DNA of 17,221 nt from Clostridiaceae bacterium (GTDB taxonomy: Bacteria > Bacillota > Clostridia > UMGS1883 > JAAYMJ01). The notes below the pieces were generated by a model. That model was not told the origin of the DNA. It saw only the letters and a program-made list of their open reading frames with translations, and made no database searches. Below, one piece after another: positions 1 through 5,910 of this stretch; the stretch's first letter is position 1; the number at the start of each line of letters is the position of its first letter. The DNA is taken from the NCBI GenBank assembly GCA_012521455.1, contig JAAYMJ010000126.1:1-17221 (forward strand), given 5' to 3'. The translations under genes and the position numbers were made by a program.

Positions 1-1
1 A

Positions 2-385
2 ATTAATATAATAGAAGTGCCGGATTTAAAAATCCCCGAAAACGCAAGCGAAAAGCAAATTGCGGAACTTCTTATAAAAGAAGGCGAGGGGATTTTTCGG
101 TGCGTAAAAAACAACGCTTATGTAATCGCCCTATGCGTTGAGGCAAAACAAATGTCAAGCGAAGAGTTCGCAAAAACCCTAAAAACACTAATGGATAACT
201 CCGTTTCCGACATTGTCTTTATCATCGGCGGTTCCATGGGCCTTTCTGAAGAAGTGAAAAAAAGAGCCAACCTAAAACTGGGAATTTCCCAAATGACCCT
301 TCCCCATCAAATGGCAAGGCTTGTGCTCATAGAACAAATCTACCGGGCCTTTAAAATTTTAAACAATGAAACATATCACAAGTGA
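2..385 (+). CDS. rlmH: RlmH, 23S rRNA pseudouridine-1915 N3-methyltransferase, 5'-truncated by window edge
   Basis: This is the C-terminal four-fifths of RlmH, the small SPOUT-fold enzyme that uses S-adenosylmethionine to methylate the pseudouridine at position 1915 in helix 69 of 23S rRNA. The reading frame is open from base 2. The residues before the first GTG (INIIEVPD) match the interior of the family, so the GTG at 17 is not the start and about 35 residues lie outside the window. Diagnostic signatures are the SAM-knot segment FIIGGSMGLSEEV and the C-terminal block LPHQMARLVLIEQIYRAF followed by ...ETYHK, which ends at the usual family C-terminus. No convincing hairpin terminator follows the stop. 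Identification rests on these motifs and is secure. Confidence 0.95.
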   Translation: MNIIEVPDLKIPENASEKQIAELLIKEGEGIFRCVKNNAYVIALCVEAKQMSSEEFAKTLKTLMDNSVSDIVFIIGGSMGLSEEVKKRANLKLGISQMTLPHQMARLVLIEQIYRAFKILNNETYHK

Positions 386-459
386 TTACCCCATTTTTCT
401 ATCGGGCAGGGTTGAATTTTAATGCAAAGTATTAAATGCATTATAATAAGGATGATAAC

Positions 460-978
460 ATGGATTATCAAAATTTAACGAATCTTGATTACGTTGAGTT
501 TTATGGTTTGACTGAGCCTGATACGAACAGTTTAAGAATGTATTTTGCCCGGTGCAAAGCAAGTGATAAACCAAAAAATTTATTTATTGGGGATAAAATT
601 ATTAAAGACACTAAACAAATTACTGTCGATATGGATTTGCCAATTTTACAACTGGAATTTAAATCCTATATCGCTTATTCCATAACAAATGAGTCATTTA
701 CCTCATGGGATGATAATGAGATGTTTGAAGGAAAAGCATTTAGGATTTATTCAAAATCATAATATCTAGATTTTATTAAGAACCATACTTTTGCCCATGA
801 AGTTTCTAAAGATACTTATCCACCTTTAACTCATTATGGGATAGTATGTTTAAATCATATTATTGATATTGCTTCAACTTCCATTCCTGAAATTATCGAA
901 ATCGGAAAGCCAGATGTGAAAACAAAAAAATCCAGCAAGATAAAAAACATTTTGAAATCAATAATTATAAAACCCTGA
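460..978 (+). pseudogene. Hypothetical protein gene interrupted by an in-frame TAA
   Basis: I do not recognise this family. The best start is ATG at 460, preceded by AAGG at 449-452; an upstream in-frame ATG at 436 has no ribosome binding site. The first part encodes 100 residues and ends at TAA 760-762. The same frame stays open beyond the stop for a further 71 codons to TGA at 976-978, with protein-like sequence (YLDFIKNHTFAHEVSKD, then HYGIVCLNHIIDIAS). This suggests a roughly 172-residue gene broken by one nonsense change, perhaps with more decay near the 3' end, where neighbouring frames also look protein-like. G+C is about 30-35% by sampled counting, lower than the transport operon. Alternatively the 100-residue product is functional alone. 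No function is assigned. Confidence 0.55.
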
Positions 979-1050
979 AAAACCTGAATTTGTCAGTTTT
1001 AATTATAATAAAAGTTATGTATCCGTAACGCTGTTAATTACTATAATAGG

Positions 1051-1250
1051 GGAACTAATGGCGCCATTGAATTTGTAGAAAAGCTATACGAACTTGAGCT
1101 TTAGACATTTTTTACCGGGATTTTTGATGAGCCTGAGCGTATCGAATTCGAAGGCTAAATGAATTTGAAAAAGAAAACTTTGACCTTAATTTTTGCAAAG
1201 ACTGGTATTACTATGATAACAAAGATTTATTAGTATTTTGGTGGGATTAA
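1051..1250 (+). pseudogene. Degenerate paralogue of the small acidic gene at 1293-1637
   Basis: Conceptual translation recovers pieces of the next gene in the same order. From 1060, GAIEFVEKLYEL matches NAINFVEKLYEL of the intact gene. After an in-frame TAG at 1102-1104, TGIFDEPERIEFEG matches its NIYDDPEFFEDEG region. Then comes TAA at 1156, a frame change near 1155, and loss of about 25 residues corresponding to the ADTLIVKLPEDEEKR segment. The last part, FEKENFDLNF...LLVFWWD, matches YEKEEYDLNY...TLVFWWD and ends at TAA 1248-1250. The final 18 bases match those of the intact gene at 16 of 18 positions. With two stops, a frameshift and a deletion, this is a dead tandem duplicate. Its 5' boundary is uncertain. 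Confidence 0.75.
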
Positions 1251-1292
1251 TTTGACCATATTAAAATCATTAGCAATATAAAGGAGTTTTTT

Positions 1293-1637
1293 ATGGACAA
1301 AATGTTTGAGGCCTTGGAGTGGCTTAGAAACAACAAAAACCCATCAGCATTCGCGACAAACAGGTTTGAAGAAACCGAAAACGCTATTAATTTTGTGGAA
1401 AAACTTTATGAGCTTGGGGCTGAAGAAATATTTGTCGCAAACATTTATGACGACCCCGAATTTTTTGAAGACGAAGGCGGCCCCTATGCCGATACTTTAA
1501 TTGTTAAACTTCCTGAGGATGAAGAAAAGCGGGACAAAATCTTAGAAATCTACAATTACGAAAAAGAAGAATATGACCTAAACTATGGTGACGATTACTA
1601 CGATGATGAAGACACGTTAGTTTTCTGGTGGGATTAA
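1293..1637 (+). CDS. Small acidic conserved hypothetical protein
   Basis: This encodes a 114-residue protein, very rich in Asp, Glu and Tyr, ending in the hydrophobic TLVFWWD. A strong ribosome binding site, AAAGGAG at 1280-1286, lies 6 nt before the ATG. No signal peptide or membrane segment is visible, so it is probably cytosolic. The middle (EEIFVANIYDD...ADTLIVKLPED) alternates strand and loop patterns typical of a small alpha/beta domain. I recall uncharacterised bacterial proteins with a similar YADTLIV...FWWD layout but no established function. A damaged duplicate lies directly upstream. Its small size, acidity and local duplication would fit an immunity-type or orphan accessory protein, but that is speculation. 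A bidirectional hairpin terminator follows at once. Confidence 0.8.
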   Translation: MDKMFEALEWLRNNKNPSAFATNRFEETENAINFVEKLYELGAEEIFVANIYDDPEFFEDEGGPYADTLIVKLPEDEEKRDKILEIYNYEKEEYDLNYGDDYYDDEDTLVFWWD

Positions 1638-1640
1638 TAT

Positions 1641-1674
1641 AAAAAGCCTATATCTTAAAAGATATAGGCTTTTC
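1641..1674. terminator. Bidirectional intrinsic terminator between convergent genes
   Basis: The arm GCCTATATCTT (1646-1656) is exactly complementary to AAGATATAGGC (1659-1669). The stem is extended by A-runs on the left and a T-run on the right, so U-tracts are produced in both directions. It sits between the stop of the plus-strand small acidic gene (1637) and the stop of the minus-strand SDR gene (1676), and can serve both. Confidence 0.85.
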
Positions 1675-1675
1675 T

Positions 1676-2416
1676 TTATTGCTGGCTCCAGCCCCCGTCA
1701 ACCAGAATTGCCTGCCCTGTGGTAAAGTCAGAAAGATTGCTGCACAAAAAGGCGATAAAGTTTGCTATTTCATAAGGCTGTCCCAAACGGTTTGCAGGGG
1801 TTGCAGCGGTAAAGGCTTTAGTCATTTCAGGGGAATTGTTCTTTAAAATCGGTGTTTCAATGATACCCGGGGAAATGACATTTACTTGGATATTGTGCTT
1901 TGCGTAATCCATCGCCACCTGACGGCTCATGGCAATTACCGCGCCCTTTGACGCCGAATAGCTGGGAAGCCCCTGAAGCCCGCAATGCGCGGCAAGGGAA
2001 GCGACATTTACAATTTTTCCCGCTTTCTTTTCCAGCATATCAGGAATAACAGCCTTCATCCCGAAATATACGCCCTTTACATTTACATTCATCATTCGGT
2101 CAAACTGTTCTTCCGTTAAGTCAACAATGTTTGTCGCCTCAGAAATCCCCGCAACGCCGCAAAGGGCATCAACTTTGCCAAATTCAGCGTGGGTTTTTTC
2201 CACAAGCCTTTGCCAATCGGCCCATTTTGAAACATCCATTGTAATGCCAAAAGCCATCCCCCCTTGCGCCTTTATTTCATTTGCGGTTGCGTCCGCGTCC
2301 TTTAAATCCGCGCAAACCACTTTTGCCCCCAATTTTCCAAACACAAGGGCCGTTTCCTTTCCAATACCCGACCCTGCACCTGTAATTATTGAGACATTAT
2401 CCTTTAGACAAATCAT
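1676..2416 (-). CDS. SDR-family NAD(P)-dependent oxidoreductase (FabG-like)
   Basis: This is a 246-residue classical short-chain dehydrogenase/reductase. The start is ATG at 2416, 7 nt after a perfect AGGAGG (2424-2429); an in-frame ATG at 2437 lies upstream of that site. Visible motifs are the nucleotide-binding TGAGSGIG (residues 12-19), Asp37 at the end of strand 2 (VVCAD), which in this family usually favours NAD(H), catalytic Ser140 (NVAS), and Tyr153 and Lys157 (YSASK). SPGIIETPI and the C-terminal ...LVDGGWSQQ are also typical. The usual NNAG motif is GVAG here (residues 87-90), a less common variant. The substrate cannot be read from sequence: many homologues are 3-oxoacyl-ACP reductases or sugar/alcohol dehydrogenases. 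It is monocistronic, convergent with the gene to its left and divergent from yaaA. Confidence 0.9.
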   Translation of the reverse strand: MICLKDNVSIITGAGSGIGKETALVFGKLGAKVVCADLKDADATANEIKAQGGMAFGITMDVSKWADWQRLVEKTHAEFGKVDALCGVAGISEATNIVDLTEEQFDRMMNVNVKGVYFGMKAVIPDMLEKKAGKIVNVASLAAHCGLQGLPSYSASKGAVIAMSRQVAMDYAKHNIQVNVISPGIIETPILKNNSPEMTKAFTAATPANRLGQPYEIANFIAFLCSNLSDFTTGQAILVDGGWSQQ

Positions 2417-2431
2417 AATAAAACCTCCTGT

Positions 2432-2460
2432 TTGCATTTCTCATTTTATTGTGGTATTAT
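2432..2460 (+). promoter_or_regulatory. Possible promoter of the yaaA-pcp operon
   Basis: TTGCAT (2432-2437), a 17-nt spacer and TATTAT (2455-2460) lie 35 nt before the yaaA ATG. The -10 is preceded by TGG, giving an extended -10 (TGnTATTAT), which would offset the weak -35. Confidence 0.45.
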
Positions 2461-2471
2461 TTACAAAGCAA
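2443..2471 (-). promoter_or_regulatory. Possible promoter of the SDR gene
   Basis: Read on the minus strand, TTGCTT (2466-2471) and TAAAAT (2443-2448) are separated by 17 nt. The -10 matches five of six consensus bases; the -35 matches only three. It overlaps the proposed yaaA promoter in the opposite direction. The call rests on spacing and position alone. Confidence 0.35.
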
Positions 2472-2494
2472 AAGTTTTAAAAAAGGGTGAAAAT

Positions 2495-3259
2495 ATGATA
2501 ATTATACTCTCACCTGCAAAAAACATGATTGAAGATACCGACAGCCTCCCGCCAAAAACGGAGCCTGTGTTTTTAGATGAAACCCAAAAACTTTTATCCT
2601 ACTTAAAATCCCTCCCTTATGAAAAATTGAAATGCTTATGGAATACAAGCGATAAACTGACAAAGCTAAATTATGAAAGGCTCAAAGCATTGGATTTGTC
2701 AAAAGCCAATACCCCTGCAGTTTTTGCTTTTTCAGGGCTTGCCTATAAATATTTAAAACCCCGTATTTTTACTTATGATGAATTTGAATACATAGAAAAG
2801 CACCTCCGCATTTTATCGGGTTTTTACGGGGTATTGTCCCCTTTTGACAAAGTTATCCCGTACCGGCTTGAACTAAAGGCCAAAATTGAATTTGAAAACT
2901 ATAAAAATTTGTATCAATTTTGGGGAAGCAAAGTCGCCGGATATTTGTTTTCAAAAACAGACACCATTATAAATTTGGCCTCAAAAGAATACAGCAAATT
3001 TATTATTCCCTATTTAACCCCAAAAATTAAATTTATCACTTGTATTTTTGGAGAACTTGAAAATGGCAGGATTATCGAAAAAGGTGCCCTTGTTAAAATG
3101 GCTCGGGGCGAGATGGCGCGCTTTATGACTGAAAACAACATTTTAGACATTGAAGGCCTAAAAGATTTTGACCGCCTAAATTACCATTTTGAAAAAAGCC
3201 TTTCCAGCCCCGGCACGTTGGTATTTATTAAAAAACACAAACAGGAGAAGATGCTATGA
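2495..3259 (+). CDS. yaaA: YaaA family peroxide-stress protein (DUF328/UPF0246)
   Basis: This is a 254-residue cytosolic protein of the YaaA family. In Escherichia coli the homologue lowers intracellular free iron and DNA damage during hydrogen peroxide stress, and the fold is reported to bind DNA. Hallmarks are the N-terminal MIIILSPAKNM, the block LSGFYGVLSPFDKVIPYRLE in the middle, FWGSKVAGYL, and the C-terminal KMARGEMARFM. Length agrees with the usual 250-260 residues. The start is ATG at 2495, because the family begins exactly at MIIILSPAK; the longer open frame from 2432 would add 21 unrelated residues. A weak AGGG-type ribosome binding site lies just upstream. The stop overlaps the pcp start by 4 nt (ATGA), indicating translational coupling. 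Confidence 0.93.
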   Translation: MIIILSPAKNMIEDTDSLPPKTEPVFLDETQKLLSYLKSLPYEKLKCLWNTSDKLTKLNYERLKALDLSKANTPAVFAFSGLAYKYLKPRIFTYDEFEYIEKHLRILSGFYGVLSPFDKVIPYRLELKAKIEFENYKNLYQFWGSKVAGYLFSKTDTIINLASKEYSKFIIPYLTPKIKFITCIFGELENGRIIEKGALVKMARGEMARFMTENNILDIEGLKDFDRLNYHFEKSLSSPGTLVFIKKHKQEKML

Positions 3260-3852
3260 AGAAGTTTTTAATTTCCGCCTTTGACCCCTTCGGCGGGGAA
3301 AAAATCAACTCATCATTGGAAATACTAAACCTCTTGCCGGAAAAAACAGGGGAAAAAACAATAAAAAAAGTGGTGCTCCCCACCATGTTTTTTAAATCCT
3401 TCGATGTTTTAAAAGAAGAAATCGAAAAAGAAAACCCCGATGTGGTAATCTGCCTGGGACAAGCGGGGGGACGAAAAGAAATAAACCTCGAGCGGATTGC
3501 GGTAAATATAATGGACGCAGAAATCCCTGATAATCAAAATTATAAAGCAGACGGTGTATTTATTAAAGAAGAAGGCCCCGCCGCGTATTTTACAAACCTT
3601 CCTGTTAAAAAAATCAAAGACGAAGTTCAAAATGTAATCCCCATAAAAATTTCAAACCACGCGGGAACCTTTGTATGCAACTACATTTTATACTCCCTCC
3701 TTGACTACATTTATAACAGCAATAAAAAAATCATGGGCGGGTTTGTCCATCTTCCCTATTTAAAAAAACAGGCTGAAGATAAAAAAAATATAACAGGCTT
3801 TTCAGAAGAAGAATTGTTAAAAGGCGTGGTTGCCATAATAAATTCCATATAA
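3256..3852 (+). CDS. pcp: Pyroglutamyl-peptidase I (peptidase family C15)
   Basis: This cytosolic cysteine peptidase removes N-terminal pyroglutamate from peptides. At 198 residues it is slightly shorter than the usual 200-215. The family core is intact: SAFDPFGGEKINSS at the N-terminus, CLGQAGGRKEINLERIAVN with the catalytic Glu79, SNHAGTFVCNYILY with the nucleophile Cys141, and GGFVHLPYL with His165. These correspond to the Glu/Cys/His triad of characterised C15 enzymes. AGGAG at 3242-3246 lies inside the end of yaaA, and the ATG overlaps the yaaA stop, so the two genes are cotranscribed. The functional link between the two is not obvious. A terminator hairpin follows directly. Confidence 0.93.
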   Translation: MKKFLISAFDPFGGEKINSSLEILNLLPEKTGEKTIKKVVLPTMFFKSFDVLKEEIEKENPDVVICLGQAGGRKEINLERIAVNIMDAEIPDNQNYKADGVFIKEEGPAAYFTNLPVKKIKDEVQNVIPIKISNHAGTFVCNYILYSLLDYIYNSNKKIMGGFVHLPYLKKQAEDKKNITGFSEEELLKGVVAIINSI

Positions 3853-3880
3853 AAAGGCGGAAAACCCGCCATTTTATTTT
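3851..3880 (+). terminator. Intrinsic terminator of yaaA-pcp
   Basis: GGCGG (3856-3860) pairs with CCGCC (3866-3870) across a 5-nt loop and is followed by ATTTTATTTT. An A-run precedes the stem. It begins almost at the pcp stop. From here to 3968 I see no gene. Confidence 0.75.
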
Positions 3881-3968
3881 AGGTCTTCCCAACCTTTGAC
3901 CCCGCTTATTTTAAAATCTTATTAAAATACACAGCTCTTCCATGTTTTCATCTCATACCTCACCAAAC

Positions 3969-3996
3969 AAAAAAGGCGGCTCGCGCCGCCTTTTTT
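3969..3996. terminator. Strong terminator at the 3' end of the carbohydrate operon (bidirectional)
   Basis: AAAAAAGGCGGC and GCCGCCTTTTTT form a perfect 12-bp inverted repeat around the loop TCGC. On the minus strand it starts 11 nt after the stop of the last permease gene and gives a six-U tract. It can also catch plus-strand readthrough from pcp. Confidence 0.92.
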
Positions 3997-4007
3997 CATA
4001 AAAGACA

Positions 4008-4979
4008 TTAACCCACAAGACCTGTTCTTTCAATACCCTGCATGAACTTTCTTTGCAAGAACAAATACACAATTAAAATCGGCAGGATTACAAGGAAAGT
4101 ACCAGCCATAGCCACCGCACCGTTTGTCAAAAGCTCACCTTCATCGGTTTTCATTTCGTCGGTTGGTGCTCTCCTCATCATTGCGTACATGTTAGGTAAG
4201 TTCGCAGGCAGCAAATACCTCGCGGATTGGTTTATATAAATATTTGGCTCAAAATAGTCGTTCCAGTGCCATACCATTGCAAGCACGCCTGAAACCAATG
4301 TGGACGCCCCTGCAATGGGCCTAACTATTGTCCAGTATGTCCTAAACGCGTTACAGCCGTCAACCTTCGCCGCGTCTTCAAGCTCAAAAGGAAGCCCCAG
4401 ATAAAACTGCCTAAAGATGAAGATAAACAGCCCCCCTCTTAGCCCGAAACCCAAATAGGTTGGAACTATAAGGGGATAATATGTGTTAATTAACCCCAGC
4501 TTTGCGTATTGGATATAAAGCGGGAAAATAAGCACCTGCACCGGCACGATCAAGGTTAGTATTACCATTGCAAAGAGCACGTCGCGCCCAGGAAACTTAT
4601 ACCTTGCAAAGCCGTAAGCGATAAACGAGCAGGAAATCAAGTGCCCGATAACGCTGAAGGTGGTAACAATCGTGGAGTTTATAAACCCTGTGTTATAGTT
4701 TAATGACCTGTACGCCGCGATAAAGTTTTTAATGTAAAACCCTTTTGGTATGTAATTTACGGTAATATCCACTAGGTCTTCAGGGGACTTAAACGCGGTA
4801 GTTACCATGTAAATAAAAGGGTACAAGAACACAAACGCAAGGTCAATAAGCAGTATATACATGCAAATTCTTATCACAAAGCCCCTTAGGTGATTTCCCA
4901 AAAGGAACCTCTTTACTGTCTCCAAAACGTTTGGTTTTGTCCTGTTTTCACTATTTGCGGTCTCTATTTTCATAGACAT
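4008..4979 (-). CDS. Carbohydrate ABC transporter permease, MalG type (second pair)
   Basis: This is a 323-residue inner-membrane subunit of a binding-protein-dependent sugar importer. About six hydrophobic segments are visible (roughly residues 39-62, 103-125, 134-158, 165-190, 222-240 and 287-308). The cytoplasmic EAA loop that docks on the ATPase reads ELEDAAKVDGCNAF (199-212), with the family's conserved Gly present. The N-terminus is a hydrophilic extension of about 35 residues. ATG at 4979 follows AAAGGA with short spacing; ATG at 4973 is an alternative with longer spacing. It follows the MalF-like partner at 5038 by 58 nt, the widest gap in the operon but without a clear terminator. 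Substrate is unknown; it would pair with the 5038-5910 product. Confidence 0.92.
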   Translation of the reverse strand: MSMKIETANSENRTKPNVLETVKRFLLGNHLRGFVIRICMYILLIDLAFVFLYPFIYMVTTAFKSPEDLVDITVNYIPKGFYIKNFIAAYRSLNYNTGFINSTIVTTFSVIGHLISCSFIAYGFARYKFPGRDVLFAMVILTLIVPVQVLIFPLYIQYAKLGLINTYYPLIVPTYLGFGLRGGLFIFIFRQFYLGLPFELEDAAKVDGCNAFRTYWTIVRPIAGASTLVSGVLAMVWHWNDYFEPNIYINQSARYLLPANLPNMYAMMRRAPTDEMKTDEGELLTNGAVAMAGTFLVILPILIVYLFLQRKFMQGIERTGLVG

Positions 4980-5037
4980 TCATTCCTTTCGTGCCGAATG
5001 ACACAAAATTTTTACACACTTTAAGGTAATCGACCTT

Positions 5038-5910
5038 TTACCTTTCACCTATATTTATTGTAAACCTCTTCATCACAGCAAAGACTATCATTGCCAGCGT
5101 AAATACAAAGATGAAGTAAATCCAGCCCATCGCAGCGCCGTAAGCATACTGCTGGTTCTTGCTTTGGTCTAAAATGTAGGCTACAATGGGGTTATTTTGG
5201 TCTGTGAAAGAGTCAATCAATGTATACACAAAGTTTAACAAAATAACAGGTGAAATCAGTGGTAAAGTAATCTTCCAAAACATTTCCCATTCTGTCGCGC
5301 CGTCGCACTTCGAGCTTTCATAAAGAGAGGGTGAAATACCCTGAAGCCCCGCCAAAAACAGCACGATTTGAACGCCCGACTTCCAGAAAATCTGGGTAAT
5401 CCTAAGCAACAAATCATTTAACATTTGCACAATCTGCGGGCCCAAATATGAAAGCACGCCATCGGGGGAAATAAATTGGGTCGCCACGCTTGTAGCTTCG
5501 TCAACAACGCCCTCGCCCACAAGCTGTTTCATAATGTAACCGCTTCCCAACAGCACGGGAAGGAAAAACGCGCCTCTGAAAAACGCCCTTCCCTTGATGT
5601 CCTTGTTTATCATAATCGCAATAATAAGCGAGAAAATTATGATAATGGGCGTGTTTACCAAAGTATTTACAACGGACTCCTCAAGCCGGGGCAAAAAATT
5701 CACGTCAGTGATAAACAGCTTTTTATAGTTTGCAAGCCCCGCCCATCTCATTTGGAAGCCCGCAAGCTTTGTAATTTCGCTAAAGCTTAACCTGATTGAT
5801 TGTATCATTGGCACAAAGAATAAAAAGATTGAGCCAATAATCCAAGGGGATACAAACACAAACCCTTCAAATATATGCCTTTGCTGCATGTTTAGCCCTT
5901 TTTTCTTCAT
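5038..5910 (-). CDS. Sugar ABC transporter permease, MalF type (second pair)
   Basis: This is a 290-residue membrane subunit with hydrophobic segments at about residues 14-38, 83-104, 113-130, 172-192, 218-235 and 260-280. The EAA loop SLYESSKCDGATEWEMF (195-211) is recognisable, with Ser-Ser where many homologues have Ala-Ala. An extended periplasmic-side loop (about 131-170) separates the third and fourth segments. The start overlaps the stop of the preceding DUF5696 gene by 4 nt (ATGA), with GGAGGGG 8 nt upstream, so translation is probably coupled to that gene. The coupling argues that this importer pair handles a product of, or works directly with, the DUF5696 protein. It forms a heterodimer with the 4008-4979 product by family analogy. 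Confidence 0.92.
   Translation of the reverse strand: MKKKGLNMQQRHIFEGFVFVSPWIIGSIFLFFVPMIQSIRLSFSEITKLAGFQMRWAGLANYKKLFITDVNFLPRLEESVVNTLVNTPIIIIFSLIIAIMINKDIKGRAFFRGAFFLPVLLGSGYIMKQLVGEGVVDEATSVATQFISPDGVLSYLGPQIVQMLNDLLLRITQIFWKSGVQIVLFLAGLQGISPSLYESSKCDGATEWEMFWKITLPLISPVILLNFVYTLIDSFTDQNNPIVAYILDQSKNQQYAYGAAMGWIYFIFVFTLAMIVFAVMKRFTINIGER

Noticed and set aside
442-447. Perfect TATAAT before the interrupted small gene at 460
   Set aside because: It lies only 12 nt before the ATG and the ribosome binding site would fall upstream of the transcription start; the nearest TTGAAT is 24 nt away, too far for a sigma-A promoter.
1252-1282. TTGACC plus CAATAT/TATAAA as a promoter for the 1293 gene
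   Set aside because: Spacings are 16 or 19 nt with poor -10 matches and the ribosome binding site would overlap or precede the start of transcription.
1306-1500. 64-codon plus-strand frame inside the small acidic gene
   Set aside because: It is an out-of-frame shadow of the 1293-1637 gene, which has the better ribosome binding site and a decayed paralogue preserving its frame.
436-1637. Polymorphic toxin/immunity island
   Set aside because: Small acidic duplicated genes would fit, but no toxin domain, secretion gene or recognised immunity family is visible in the window.
4980-5037. Terminator between the last two permease genes
   Set aside because: Only a weak 5-bp hairpin (AAGGT/ACCTT) without a following T-run is present, so the operon probably continues through it.
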